Assembly: GCA_022072405.1 (NCBI GenBank)
Contig: JAJVHX010000011.1
Location: 1-64,000 of the forward strand
DNA from: Phycisphaerae bacterium
GTDB taxonomy: Bacteria > Planctomycetota > Phycisphaerae > UBA1845 > CAIVHJ01
Reading direction: 5' to 3'
DNA: 64,000 bases
Position numbers and translations under genes: made by a program. The notes under the pieces were generated by a model. It had not been told where the DNA came from. It worked only from the letters and a program-made list of their open reading frames with translations, and searched no databases. This document shows positions 6,369 to 15,712 of the stretch, one piece after another; position 1 is the stretch's first letter, and the number at the start of each line of letters is the position of its first letter.

Positions 6369-9300
6369 TTATGGTGGTAATTCAAATTCAGGTTCCCAAT
6401 CTTCATTAAACTGATCTACACCCGGAATGAACCGATAGCCAGGAGTATCTCCATACTCTTCATCACAGTCGCCAGGATTATACCAATACTGGGGATCGTC
6501 CGGATCAATTCTTGGGAACAAACCAAATAGTTTCCGAAAGAAAGTATCAGTACCAATCTCTACCTTTTGACCAATCTTGCAATTATATTGTGGATTGGTC
6601 CCAATTTGTAGATAGCAGTCTGTATAGACCGTATCGGAATATTCAGGCTCAATGGGATGATGGGGAATATAATCATCATAGCTGGGATATCTGCCCTCAT
6701 GTTGCCATTTCGGTTCAGGACAACAGCCTCCAAAACCTTTGGGATCGATTAACATAGTGGCCATCGAACTGACATATTCATACACATTCAGCCCGCCGAG
6801 GATGCCGATGGGGTCGCGTTCGAGGAAACGGCCCAGGGCGGGATCGTAGGTGCGGTGGCCGACGTGTTGCAGACGAGTCGTCAGCGGGAAGTCGGAAGGG
6901 GTAAGTTCAGAGAAAGACTCATAACCATACGCCCCGACATACCCGTAACGCGTCTCCAGCGGATCGTCGATTTTTTCACCGAACGAAGTGTACACCGCGG
7001 TCTGGCTGACGGCGGCCTGCTGATCGCTAACGGCTCTCGTGGTGCCCAGATGGTCCGTATGGAAGTAAGTGATCTCGCCGGTCAGTTGATCCACCTCGCC
7101 CAGGCCCGGTTCAAAGATTTTCGTGACCGTCACACTTCCCAATTCATCCACCGTGTAATCGGCGTAGGGTTCATCGCCGTCGTAGTCGGTCCAGAGAGCG
7201 GAGTCGAAGTCGGGAGAGAGCGATTGCGTATCCCACGAGCGGGTCAGATAGCGAGCGCGTCCCTGGCCTCGGAACTCCTGAATGTTCTCGATGGTCTCGT
7301 TCAACACTTCGCCGGCTCCATCGGTGGTCCAGGTTTTGTCAGTGATATACTGCAGCTCGCCCTGTTTATTATAGGCCAGCTCCGTCACCTGCCAGTCGGG
7401 CGAACCCGCCGGCTTGCGGATCATCCGCGTCGGATTGCCCACCCCGGCTTTCATATTGGAATAGCGATATTCCACCTCCTCCGCCGGAACGCCATCCACC
7501 GTCACTTCGTAACTCATCAGCCGGTTGTTCTTGTGCTTATAAAACTCCGGATTCTCCAGATCGTAGTGATACACGGTTTCGCTGACCACTGCCGGCTGAC
7601 CGCTGACGGCGGTCTTCGTCAGCCGGTTGCCGCCCTGATCATACGTATAGCTGTAATCATATTCGTGCGTCCCTGTCCGCACTTCGCCGGTCAGCCGGCC
7701 TCGATTGTCATATTCATAGTCGATCATCGCCACTGTGCCCAGATCATCACTCTCCGCCACCAGGTCGATCAGCCCACGATCGTCATAGACATACTCCAGC
7801 CCCAGCAGTACCGGCCCGGTTGAAGATTGTTTGTGGGTAATCGTGTGCAACTGCTCATTATCGTAATAAGTATAAACCGTCTGAGTACCGTTGCCGTAGG
7901 TCACGCTCTGCAGCTGTCCAGCCGTCGTGTAGGTGTAATCCGCCGACAGCGTCCCCACCGGGCTGTGACGTTCGACATGGGTCACCCGGCCGGCCAGATC
8001 GGTCTCGATCCGGGTAAGCTGCCCGTCCGGACCGGTCCGCTCGAAAACGCCGGTGGTCCAGTCGGGCGTGTAGGTATAGCCGCGTACGACCGGAGTACCA
8101 CTCGCCTGCCAGGTCGCCTCCTGCGAACTCTGGCTCGTGCTCCGCAACCGGCCCAGTTCGTCGTAAATCTGATCCAGCGTCACCTCGCCGTTCTCGCCGG
8201 TATAACTATCCTCCCGACCGCCCGTGGCATTGAGCAGGCGCCCCATCGGGTCATAGCTGGCTTCGCCCTCACCGCTCAACTCCCCGAACTGGGTATAGGC
8301 CGGCCAGGGATCGCTGCTGATAAAGCGCTCGCCGCCGCCATCAAAACCCAATCCCCGGCCACCCGATCCACCCCGCGGACCTTCTTCGATCAAGGTACAG
8401 GCACAGGTGCACATCATACAGTTGGAACGGGCATACCAGCCGTTGAGAAAATAACGCGACCGACCAGCACAACCGTGACAGCAGATGGTCAGATTACGGC
8501 TGGCCACCTGCCGACCGCCGTTACCCGACCGGCCATCCTCGCTCAGCAATCCCAACGTCCGTTCGCTGCTCAGGAGCCGGCTCGCCTGATCGAATTCGTA
8601 AGATTCGACCACCACCTTCCAACCTTCTCCAACGATGTCGATAGCCCCTTCCAACAGGGTCATCGGCTGGCCGGTGGCATCATATTCATAAAGCGTGGTG
8701 ACACTGTTGGGATCGGTGACGCTGCGCAGCAGGCCATCCCACGAGGTGGTATCGTCGTAGTATTGCAAAGCCACCAGCCCCGGATCACCGCCCGGCTGGG
8801 CCGGCGGCAGGGTGACCGTGGTGACCGCCGTGGGATCGATGGCGGGCACTTCATAGTACATTACAGTCGAGTTACCGTCCGCGTCGGTCACCGAGTGTAG
8901 ATTGTTGAGGGTGTCGTAGGTGTAGACCACATCCGGCGTGGTTCCGACCGGGTCGGTGACGCTCAGCAGGTTGCCGCGGCCGTCATAAGTATAGCTCCAC
9001 ATCTTATTCAGCGGGTTCCAGGAGTAGATCACGTTGTTGTCGGCATCATACTGCACGCGCTGCGCCTGGCCGTAGGGATTGGCTGCCTTGTAGAGCTTGC
9101 GGGCCGAGTTGCCCTGAAAATAATAAACCCACTGGCTGTTGCGCCGGTCGGTATAGATGGTGGTGTTGCTGGGCAGCGGGAGCACCGGCGTGGTGCCCCA
9201 GGGATCGACCATAACGATGCCGTTGTACTGGAACTTCTGGGTCTGGCCGGCGTAGGGGGCCGGGTCCAGCACCTTCTTGCACCGCCCGCTGGAATCATAC

Positions 9301-10247
9301 TGGTATTCGAAGGCGTCGCCATTTTTGTCCGCCAGGAAGCGGATGCGGCTGGCGGTATCATACAGTGTCACGTCGATGTGATGGGCCATCGGGTCGGTGA
9401 CCTGATTCAGCCGGCCATTGGCATCGTAGCCGAAACTCCAGCGGCGATTGACCGGAACCTGATCTTCATCTTCCGTCTCAAACCCCTCTTCTACGTAATC
9501 CAGCCGATCGCCGGCGTCGTAGTGGAAATTCAGAACCCGTCCCGGAGCATCGGTGATGGAGCTGATGCGGAAATCATGCTGACTGTCGCGCTGCAGGGTG
9601 ACGGCGTTACCCGCCGCATCCGCCAGGCTCACGAGCCGCCCGGCGGAGTCAAAGAGGGTCACGGATTGATCGGTGAAGGTGACCCTCCAGTTGGAACCGT
9701 CCGGAGCAAGCTGCATGTGGAAACCGGCTTCGGCGTCCCAAACGCCGGCCGACTCGGTGAACTTCACGGCTGCTCCATCGTCGCCGATCAGCCTGATCTG
9801 CGTGGCACTGTCGAACTGCAGATGGGTGCTGTAGCTGTGTCGCCACAGTCCGTCCGCCGAATTGTGGAAAAAGGCGAAGCTGACCCCCGGCCCGCGCCCG
9901 CTCCAGGCCAATCCTTCCAGCGGCAGCACGGTGAGCAGGTTGCCGTTGTCCAGATTGACCGACGAATAGGTCGCGACTCCGATTTCGCCCTGCCACGGAC
10001 GCGCCGAACCGGGTTGCGGCAACGGGACGCCGCCGGCGGCGATGTAATGTTCCCATTCGACCGGCGAGTAGGGCTGCAGTTCGAGGTCATTATGAATCGT
10101 GGTTAGTTCCATCGGCGGCGGCAACGGCTCCTCCGCCAGCGCCAACGGAATCGCCACGGCACTGTACAGGGCACACAGTACCAGGCTGACCATGAGCATT
10201 GTTGCTGCTGTTCCTATTTGCCGCTGGTTGGGTTGACCGTGTTTCAT
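6369..10247 (-). CDS. Full-length exported Rhs/YD-repeat protein
   Basis: A 1,292-residue protein. A signal peptide is clear: charged start, hydrophobic stretch (about 14-38) and likely cleavage near ALA-EE. An N-terminal domain leads into many YD repeats (YxxxGRLxxVTDPxG-like units, e.g. GNLLSVTDPVG), then the Rhs core signature RTYDPALGRFLERDPIGILGGLNVYEYV-DPKG near residue 1170. The variable tip is about 121 residues, acidic, with several Cys. YD repeats form a shell that encloses a C-terminal tip. A Cys-rich insert (CCHGC...CMMCTCAC, about residues 584-620) interrupts the repeats. The ATG is preceded by GGAG at good spacing. It is the only complete copy in the array. Tip activity unknown. 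Confidence 0.88.
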   Translation of the reverse strand: MKHGQPNQRQIGTAATMLMVSLVLCALYSAVAIPLALAEEPLPPPMELTTIHNDLELQPYSPVEWEHYIAAGGVPLPQPGSARPWQGEIGVATYSSVNLDNGNLLTVLPLEGLAWSGRGPGVSFAFFHNSADGLWRHSYSTHLQFDSATQIRLIGDDGAAVKFTESAGVWDAEAGFHMQLAPDGSNWRVTFTDQSVTLFDSAGRLVSLADAAGNAVTLQRDSQHDFRISSITDAPGRVLNFHYDAGDRLDYVEEGFETEDEDQVPVNRRWSFGYDANGRLNQVTDPMAHHIDVTLYDTASRIRFLADKNGDAFEYQYDSSGRCKKVLDPAPYAGQTQKFQYNGIVMVDPWGTTPVLPLPSNTTIYTDRRNSQWVYYFQGNSARKLYKAANPYGQAQRVQYDADNNVIYSWNPLNKMWSYTYDGRGNLLSVTDPVGTTPDVVYTYDTLNNLHSVTDADGNSTVMYYEVPAIDPTAVTTVTLPPAQPGGDPGLVALQYYDDTTSWDGLLRSVTDPNSVTTLYEYDATGQPMTLLEGAIDIVGEGWKVVVESYEFDQASRLLSSERTLGLLSEDGRSGNGGRQVASRNLTICCHGCAGRSRYFLNGWYARSNCMMCTCACTLIEEGPRGGSGGRGLGFDGGGERFISSDPWPAYTQFGELSGEGEASYDPMGRLLNATGGREDSYTGENGEVTLDQIYDELGRLRSTSQSSQEATWQASGTPVVRGYTYTPDWTTGVFERTGPDGQLTRIETDLAGRVTHVERHSPVGTLSADYTYTTAGQLQSVTYGNGTQTVYTYYDNEQLHTITHKQSSTGPVLLGLEYVYDDRGLIDLVAESDDLGTVAMIDYEYDNRGRLTGEVRTGTHEYDYSYTYDQGGNRLTKTAVSGQPAVVSETVYHYDLENPEFYKHKNNRLMSYEVTVDGVPAEEVEYRYSNMKAGVGNPTRMIRKPAGSPDWQVTELAYNKQGELQYITDKTWTTDGAGEVLNETIENIQEFRGQGRARYLTRSWDTQSLSPDFDSALWTDYDGDEPYADYTVDELGSVTVTKIFEPGLGEVDQLTGEITYFHTDHLGTTRAVSDQQAAVSQTAVYTSFGEKIDDPLETRYGYVGAYGYESFSELTPSDFPLTTRLQHVGHRTYDPALGRFLERDPIGILGGLNVYEYVSSMATMLIDPKGFGGCCPEPKWQHEGRYPSYDDYIPHHPIEPEYSDTVYTDCYLQIGTNPQYNCKIGQKVEIGTDTFFRKLFGLFPRIDPDDPQYWYNPGDCDEEYGDTPGYRFIPGVDQFNEDWEPEFELPP
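6770..7434 (-). repeat. Rhs core direct repeat, copy 4 (inside the full-length gene)
   Basis: The parental version of the three truncated copies downstream. Exchange within this segment would swap the tip of the full-length protein without disturbing its reading frame. Confidence 0.8.
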
Positions 10248-10722
10248 CGCTGCGCTCCGGAAAGGTTGAGGTATGCACTTTTCTAATGGGGATCATCCTG
10301 ATTTAACCCACCTTGTTCCGGAAGGTCAATCAGCAAGACCAAACCCAGCATGACGAGGAATACAAGCGGAGTAGTTAAAATGAACGAGCGCGACCCATCG
10401 TAGAAGGCCATTGCATGCTGGTATCGACCTGATGTACATGCCGACGTCGACTCGCTTTACTGCAAATTCCCCGAAGGATGAAGGCTGGGAGAAGACCACA
10501 TTCCTGACGCTCCGAACCCGCTTGGTTAATTTTTTGTAAACATGTAAAAATCAGCGAGTGGTCCGCTGACTGACTCCCCAGCCGGCGTGAAACAGCAAGC
10601 CATATTCACGGACAAACGCTCATTGAATGAACATCGTCCGAGCCTGCTTACGAAAAAAACACAAGCAGGCTACCCCGCGACTGAAAATGCGCTAATAGTG
10701 GCGGAGCATTTTGCCCGTAAGC
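10248..10722. other. Intergenic region between rhs and ferritin
   Basis: No convincing gene. It should hold the rhs promoter on the minus strand. A perfect 9-base inverted repeat, AGCCTGCTT/AAGCAGGCT (10641-10649 and 10663-10671), lies 52 bases past the ferritin stop. Its A/T run is in the loop rather than after the stem, so it is not a standard intrinsic terminator. Confidence 0.5.
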
Positions 10723-11217
10723 CTATTCGGCAGCGCGACTGGCCAGATAGCGATCCATGGAAATCAGCCCCGGGCCATGCTCACCGGCGATCTTCAGCAG
10801 GTTGAGAATTTTGCCGGCCTGTTCTTCTTCCTCGACCTGCTCCGTGACGAACCATTGCAGAAAAGCCTGGGTCGCATGATCCTTGAGGCTGATGGCCAGA
10901 TCAACCAGCTGGTGAATGCACTTGGAAATATGCTGCTCGTGATGAAGCACCTGTTCAAAGATCACTTTATTGGAATCATATTTGGCCTTGGGTTCAGCCA
11001 AAGCACCGATGACGGCCCGGCTGCCCTGTTGGGAGATATAGTCCGTAATCTTCAAGGCGTGATCGCGCTCTTCCGTCGCCTGGACACGCAGCCAGTGGGC
11101 AAAACCATCCAGGCCCACGTTGGCATAGTGCATAGCCATATCGAGATAGAGATTGGAGGAATACATTTCCTCAGCCACCTGCTGGTTCAGTTGTTTTTCC
11201 ATTTTGGGATCAAGCAT
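10723..11217 (-). CDS. ftnA: Ferritin (non-haem iron storage)
   Basis: A 164-residue four-helix-bundle ferritin that oxidises Fe(II) and stores Fe(III) in a 24-subunit cytoplasmic shell. Ferroxidase-centre residues are visible at the E. coli FtnA spacing: Glu17 (AEEMYSS), Glu50 and His53 (TEERDH), Glu94 (HHEQHI), and the Glu126/Gln127/Glu130 cluster (TEQVEEEE). The length is normal. No central haem-binding Met typical of bacterioferritin stands out, so ferritin is preferred over Bfr. AGGAG lies 7 bases before the ATG. It is monocistronic, between glcF and the Rhs locus. No Fur box was identified by eye. Confidence 0.93.
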   Translation of the reverse strand: MLDPKMEKQLNQQVAEEMYSSNLYLDMAMHYANVGLDGFAHWLRVQATEERDHALKITDYISQQGSRAVIGALAEPKAKYDSNKVIFEQVLHHEQHISKCIHQLVDLAISLKDHATQAFLQWFVTEQVEEEEQAGKILNLLKIAGEHGPGLISMDRYLASRAAE

Positions 11218-11358
11218 CTTCGGTCTCCTGTTAACAGGCGCTGCGGGTGACGGCGCCGGATGGTGCTGGATATCAACGCGTGGCGGACATAACGTAGTCG
11301 CCGAATGACCCGGTATTGTAGCAGAAAGTTTATGATTTATTGAGCGGGATGAGAAGGC

Positions 11359-12654
11359 TCAACGCTGCTCGCGTTGATAGGCCTGGTCCAGTAAGTCTAC
11401 CGGGTGGACGATTGAGAGTGATTCTCGCCGCAGGGCTGCTTGTTGTCGCAGATGGAGGATGCAGCCGGCGTTGGCGACGGCCATAATCTGAGAGCCGGTC
11501 TCAGCGCTGTGGTCCAGCTTTCTCCGGGCCAGCTGACCGGCCATTTCCGGTTGAGTGAGATTGTAGGTACCCGCCGCCCCGCAACACCAGTCTGCTTCCA
11601 CCATTTCAGTGAGTTGCAGGCCGGGGATGGATTGCAGAAGCTGTCGCGGTGCGGAGCGAATTTTCTGGCCATGAGCCAGATGACAGGCTTCGTGATAGGT
11701 AACCCGTTGCGGGTGGGAATGCTGAGGCGGATCGAGCGGCAAGGCGGCGAGAAATTCGTTGATATCGCGTACCTTGGCAACGAACTGTTGCGCCAGATCA
11801 GCCCAGTGCGGGTCGTCATGCAACAGCATTGCATAATCCTTCAGCATTACACCGCATCCAGCCACGTTGGTGACGATGGCATCGATGAACGGCAGCATTG
11901 GTGCAAAGGCGCGCAGGTTGTCGCGGGCGAATGAACGGGCCTGTTCGGCATGGCCGGCGTGATAGTGAATCGCCCCACAGCAACCCTGGTTACGAGGCGT
12001 GTGGACCGAACACTGGTTGCGCAACAGCACGCGATGAGTGGCGCGGTTGGTCGCTCCGAGAATCGACTCGCTCACACATCCGAGAAAGAGTGCGACCGTT
12101 CGACGGGGCGGGCTGATCGCGGGCCGAGCCACTTCTTCGATCGGTGTCAATCGGCGGGGTTCGCCGCGCAGGATATCGGCGAAATAGAACTGCGCCTGTT
12201 GAGCAGCCAGTAATTTGCTGCGCTGCAAACGGCGAAACAGGCCCAGTCGATCAAACATCCGCACCAGAGATAATAGCCACCGTGTTCGTCGCCGATAGGG
12301 AAAAACCTGCTGGACCAATCGGGCGATGAGTCGCTGCCGCCAGCCGGAATGGCGTTTTTGCCGGCCGGCAGGTGACAGGCGATAGTGTTCGATCATCGAT
12401 CCATAGGGCACACCGGATGGGCAGACGGTTTCGCAGGCCCGGCAATCCAGACAGAGATCGAGATGTTGCTGAACGCGCGCCGAAGTTTCGAGGCGGCCGT
12501 TGGCGAGGGCTTGCATCAGGTAAATGCGACCACGCGGCGAATCATTTTCGTCCAGGTTCACTGCATAAGTCGGGCAATGCGGCAGACACAAACCGCAGTG
12601 CACACAATGTGTGGCGTAATCGAAGGAGGGCAGTGATGAAGCCGGCTGCATCAT
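11359..12654 (-). CDS. glcF: Glycolate oxidase iron-sulfur subunit
   Basis: A 431-residue subunit of the GlcDEF glycolate dehydrogenase, which oxidises glycolate to glyoxylate and passes electrons towards the membrane quinone pool. Two 4Fe-4S ferredoxin motifs lie at the N-terminus: C17-x2-C20-x2-C23-x3-C27 (CVHCGLCLPHCP) and C68-x2-C71-x2-C74-x3-C78 (CLDCRACETVCP). Two CCG domains follow, with CCGAIHYH in the middle and WCCGAAGTYN near the end. Last gene of the operon, 46 bases after glcE. It starts with a double ATG; which is used is undecided. Confidence 0.93.
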   Translation of the reverse strand: MMQPASSLPSFDYATHCVHCGLCLPHCPTYAVNLDENDSPRGRIYLMQALANGRLETSARVQQHLDLCLDCRACETVCPSGVPYGSMIEHYRLSPAGRQKRHSGWRQRLIARLVQQVFPYRRRTRWLLSLVRMFDRLGLFRRLQRSKLLAAQQAQFYFADILRGEPRRLTPIEEVARPAISPPRRTVALFLGCVSESILGATNRATHRVLLRNQCSVHTPRNQGCCGAIHYHAGHAEQARSFARDNLRAFAPMLPFIDAIVTNVAGCGVMLKDYAMLLHDDPHWADLAQQFVAKVRDINEFLAALPLDPPQHSHPQRVTYHEACHLAHGQKIRSAPRQLLQSIPGLQLTEMVEADWCCGAAGTYNLTQPEMAGQLARRKLDHSAETGSQIMAVANAGCILHLRQQAALRRESLSIVHPVDLLDQAYQREQR

Positions 12655-12700
12655 GTGCCGCCGTTATAAAATAGATGTTCTGATTTGGCAAAATTACGGT

Positions 12701-13981
12701 TCAAGGACTTCTCGGGCCGAGGAATCCAGGCCACGGCAGCAGGCTGCGTGGATCGAACTGGCATTTAATGGCCCGCATCCAGCGGGTAGAACCATCCGCC
12801 GGTCCCCAGCGATCGATCGGGGAATCCGCTGACTGCGCATAGAAGCGGACATGACCGGCTTCACCCGCCAGGTTGCGTAACTCCATGACGGCAGTGGAAT
12901 CGAGACCGTGTTCGCAGCGTCCCCGGATTAAAGCGCTGCCGATGTGTGCCATGGCCGCCACACCCAGTTGTGAGCAGCGCTCCAGAAACCGCTCGTTCTG
13001 ATTGGACAACACCAGGGCGTCAAACAACAGCGGGGCGGTCAATGACGACCAGTTCAGTAAATGCTGATGTACCTCGAGGGATTCTGTGGCATCAAATATA
13101 CGGATCGGCCGCTCGATGTACTGCGGCAGTTGCTCCAACTGCCATTGCACCGCCTCGCGCGTGTCCTCATAACCGACGAAGAGCAGAAATTCCGCGTTGT
13201 CCACCGGGTGATGGAGTTGCTGTGCGGCGAGCGGATTAGCCAATTCCAGGAGCGCCGGTCGTGTGGTGCCACGGCGAAGCCGGCTGATGATCTGGGCTGC
13301 GTCGTCGGCATTGTGGCCGGTAATCACCGCCAGGCGGAAATCTTCCGACAGGGGTTTGAGTCGCAGAGTGACCTCCACCAGAATACCCAGACTTCCGAAA
13401 CTGCCTACCAGCAATTTATGCAGATCGTAACCGGCGACATTTTTTACCGTTTTTGCACCGGCCTTGATCATCGACCCATCAGCCAGTACCAGTGTGGCCC
13501 CGAGCAGATAATCGGTGAGGGTACCGTGTCGCAACCGGCGCGGGCCATTCAGATTAGCTGACACCATGCCGCCGACCGTCACCTGTTCAGGATTGGCCAG
13601 ATCGATCGGCAGCTCCTGATGGTGCGGTTCGACGCGATCAGATAACTCCGCCAGGGTAACACCGCTCTCCAGTGTAACCGTCAGATCTTCCGGCGTGTGC
13701 TGGATGATGCGATTCAGCCGATTGAACAGCAGAGCGATCCAGGGCCGATCGTCGGGCAGGTAAAGCAATTCCAGTGTGGGGAGATTCCCTCCCAGGGGAA
13801 TGATGGTTACCAGGCCATCCAGGCAAAGCCTGACCAGCTCCACCACCTCCGCCGCCGATTGCGGCTGCACCGCCAGCCAGGGGGCAGCGTTGCGAAATCG
13901 ACTGGTGATGCTTTCGGTCGACACCAGCCGAGCTGCCAACTGTCGTTCAATCGCCGCCCTGAGCCTGGGGAGATTCATCAT
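12701..13981 (-). CDS. glcE: Glycolate oxidase FAD-binding subunit
   Basis: A 426-residue protein of the FAD-linked oxidase (PCMH) type, the second flavin subunit of glycolate oxidase. Visible features are the FAD-domain stretches IIPLGGNLPTLELLYLP, TVGGMVSANLNGPRRLRHGTLTDYLLGATLVLADG and KTVKNVAGYDLHKLLVGSFGSLGILVEVTLRLKP, the last very characteristic of GlcE. Its ATG overlaps the glcD stop codon (ATGA), so the two are translationally coupled. Confidence 0.93.
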   Translation of the reverse strand: MMNLPRLRAAIERQLAARLVSTESITSRFRNAAPWLAVQPQSAAEVVELVRLCLDGLVTIIPLGGNLPTLELLYLPDDRPWIALLFNRLNRIIQHTPEDLTVTLESGVTLAELSDRVEPHHQELPIDLANPEQVTVGGMVSANLNGPRRLRHGTLTDYLLGATLVLADGSMIKAGAKTVKNVAGYDLHKLLVGSFGSLGILVEVTLRLKPLSEDFRLAVITGHNADDAAQIISRLRRGTTRPALLELANPLAAQQLHHPVDNAEFLLFVGYEDTREAVQWQLEQLPQYIERPIRIFDATESLEVHQHLLNWSSLTAPLLFDALVLSNQNERFLERCSQLGVAAMAHIGSALIRGRCEHGLDSTAVMELRNLAGEAGHVRFYAQSADSPIDRWGPADGSTRWMRAIKCQFDPRSLLPWPGFLGPRSP

Positions 13982-15450
13982 GTAGGTACGCTCTCCGGAA
14001 TGGGTGCTTGTTCGGAGGGCGAGCGGTCAGCCCTGTTGTCTGCCGTGGTGGTGACTGCTGCGTTCATCGATGATGAAAATATTTTGTTGGGGTTAGCGAG
14101 GTGATGCGGATCAAATAGATCGCGTAAGCGCTGTTGAGCGGCGAGGTCGGCATCGTTGAACATCAGCGGCAGGTGGCGGATTTTTTCGATGCCCACTCCA
14201 TGTTCACCGGTGATGGATCCGCCCAGTCGCACGCACTCCGCCAGGATTTCATCACCGGCTTGCTGCACCCGGGCGACCTGCTGCGGATCGGAGCCGTCAA
14301 AAAGAAAGTTGGGATGGATATTACCATCACCAGCGTGAAAATTATTGGCTATGGGGAGGTCATACTTGCGACTGATACCGCGGATGAAGCGCAGAATGTG
14401 AGGCAGTTGCGAACGAGGTACAACGCCATCTTCGACCAGCACGGTAGGGGCTGATCGCCCCAGGGCCCCAAAGGCACTTTTCCGAGCTTTCCAGAGCAGC
14501 ATCCGCTTTTGCGGGTCGCTGGCCAGATCGAGGCTGCGAGCACAACGGGCGCGACAGTGTTCCAGCACCTGCTGTAATAATCGATCAATCCCCGCCTCCA
14601 GTCCATCCAGTTCGATGATCAGCACCGCTTCGGCGTCGGTGGGTAACCCATAATGGTAGGCCTGTTCCACCAGCCGGATCACCGCCTGATCCATCATTTC
14701 CAGTGCGGCGGGGATGATGCCGGCAGCGATGATATCAGTGACCGTCTGCGTCGCATCATCGAGCCGATCGAAGACCGCCAGGACCGTGCGCACCGTGCTG
14801 GGCAGGCGCGTCAGTTTGACGATGGCTTCAGTGACCAGCCCCAGCGTTCCTTCACTGCCGACAAAAATCCGGGTGAGATCTACACCGGTGGCGAAGGGGG
14901 CTTTATTGCCCACACGCAAGATCTCGCCATCAGGCAATACCACGGTCAAGCCGAGGATGTGATTGCTGGTGACACCATATTTGAGCGTGTGCGGGCCGCC
15001 GGCGTTGTTGGCGATGTTACCGCCGATGGTACAGGTGGTCTGGCTGGAGGGGTCCGGTGCGTAATGATAGCCGTGACCGGCGACCACACTACTGATGCTC
15101 TGCGAGATGACGCCGGCTTCAACTGCGGCGCATTCTTGGTCAAGGTCGATTTCAAGAATGCGATTCATCCGCACCGTCGATATGCAGACCGCATCATCCG
15201 GACAGAGACAACCGCCAGCCAGTGATGTTCCCGAACCACGCGGCACGATCGGAATTTTTTCGCGATAGAGTCGTTGGATCAACTGGGCGGCAACTTCTGT
15301 TGAAGTTGGAAAGATCACCAACTGGGGTAATGACCGAGCCAAGGGGTAGGCATCGCTTTCGTAGACCAGTAGTTCATCACGATGGTGCAGAACATGACGT
15401 GCCCCGCAGATCGTACGGAATTCGCGGATGAGGCTGGAAGAGATAGCCAT
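13978..15450 (-). CDS. glcD: Glycolate oxidase subunit, FAD-linked
   Basis: A 490-residue catalytic flavoprotein of the FAD-binding PCMH family with a C-terminal FAD-oxidase domain. Visible motifs are PRGSGTSLAGGC (FAD pyrophosphate binding), DPSSQTTCTIGGNIANNAGGPHTLKYG, VGSEGTLGLVTEA, and near the end NNFHAGDGNIHPNFLFD and ITGEHGVGIEK, which carry the substrate- and FAD-contacting residues of GlcD and D-lactate dehydrogenases. First gene of glcDEF, with GAGG before the ATG. A D-lactate role is less likely because E and F follow. Confidence 0.94.
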   Translation of the reverse strand: MAISSSLIREFRTICGARHVLHHRDELLVYESDAYPLARSLPQLVIFPTSTEVAAQLIQRLYREKIPIVPRGSGTSLAGGCLCPDDAVCISTVRMNRILEIDLDQECAAVEAGVISQSISSVVAGHGYHYAPDPSSQTTCTIGGNIANNAGGPHTLKYGVTSNHILGLTVVLPDGEILRVGNKAPFATGVDLTRIFVGSEGTLGLVTEAIVKLTRLPSTVRTVLAVFDRLDDATQTVTDIIAAGIIPAALEMMDQAVIRLVEQAYHYGLPTDAEAVLIIELDGLEAGIDRLLQQVLEHCRARCARSLDLASDPQKRMLLWKARKSAFGALGRSAPTVLVEDGVVPRSQLPHILRFIRGISRKYDLPIANNFHAGDGNIHPNFLFDGSDPQQVARVQQAGDEILAECVRLGGSITGEHGVGIEKIRHLPLMFNDADLAAQQRLRDLFDPHHLANPNKIFSSSMNAAVTTTADNRADRSPSEQAPIPESVPT

Positions 15451-15712
15451 GACGATACCTCAGGTGACCATTAATATATCGACATCTCCTTCTGAGGGGG
15501 TACTGGGAACCCCCATTTTGCTGCTGGATTGAATTATCCCATTGCGGATCAAGCAGTTGACAGGTCTGTTGGGCTGGCCTTATAAACAATGGTTCGAAAA
15601 GTCCAGTCGTCGGCTGGACGACTCGAGCGACGGTCAGCATTCCGCTCTGATAGTGTAAGATATTGAAATCAAACAATTTATGCTCAGAGACCCTTTGTCG
15701 GGAGACGCGATC

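Noticed and set aside
7827..8900. Long plus-strand frame of 357 codons opposite the Rhs gene
   Set aside because: Antisense shadow of the YD repeats; no family resemblance and no start signal.
10641..10671. Inverted repeat as ferritin terminator
   Set aside because: The A/T run is in the loop and no T tract follows the stem on the minus strand; kept only as a noted repeat.
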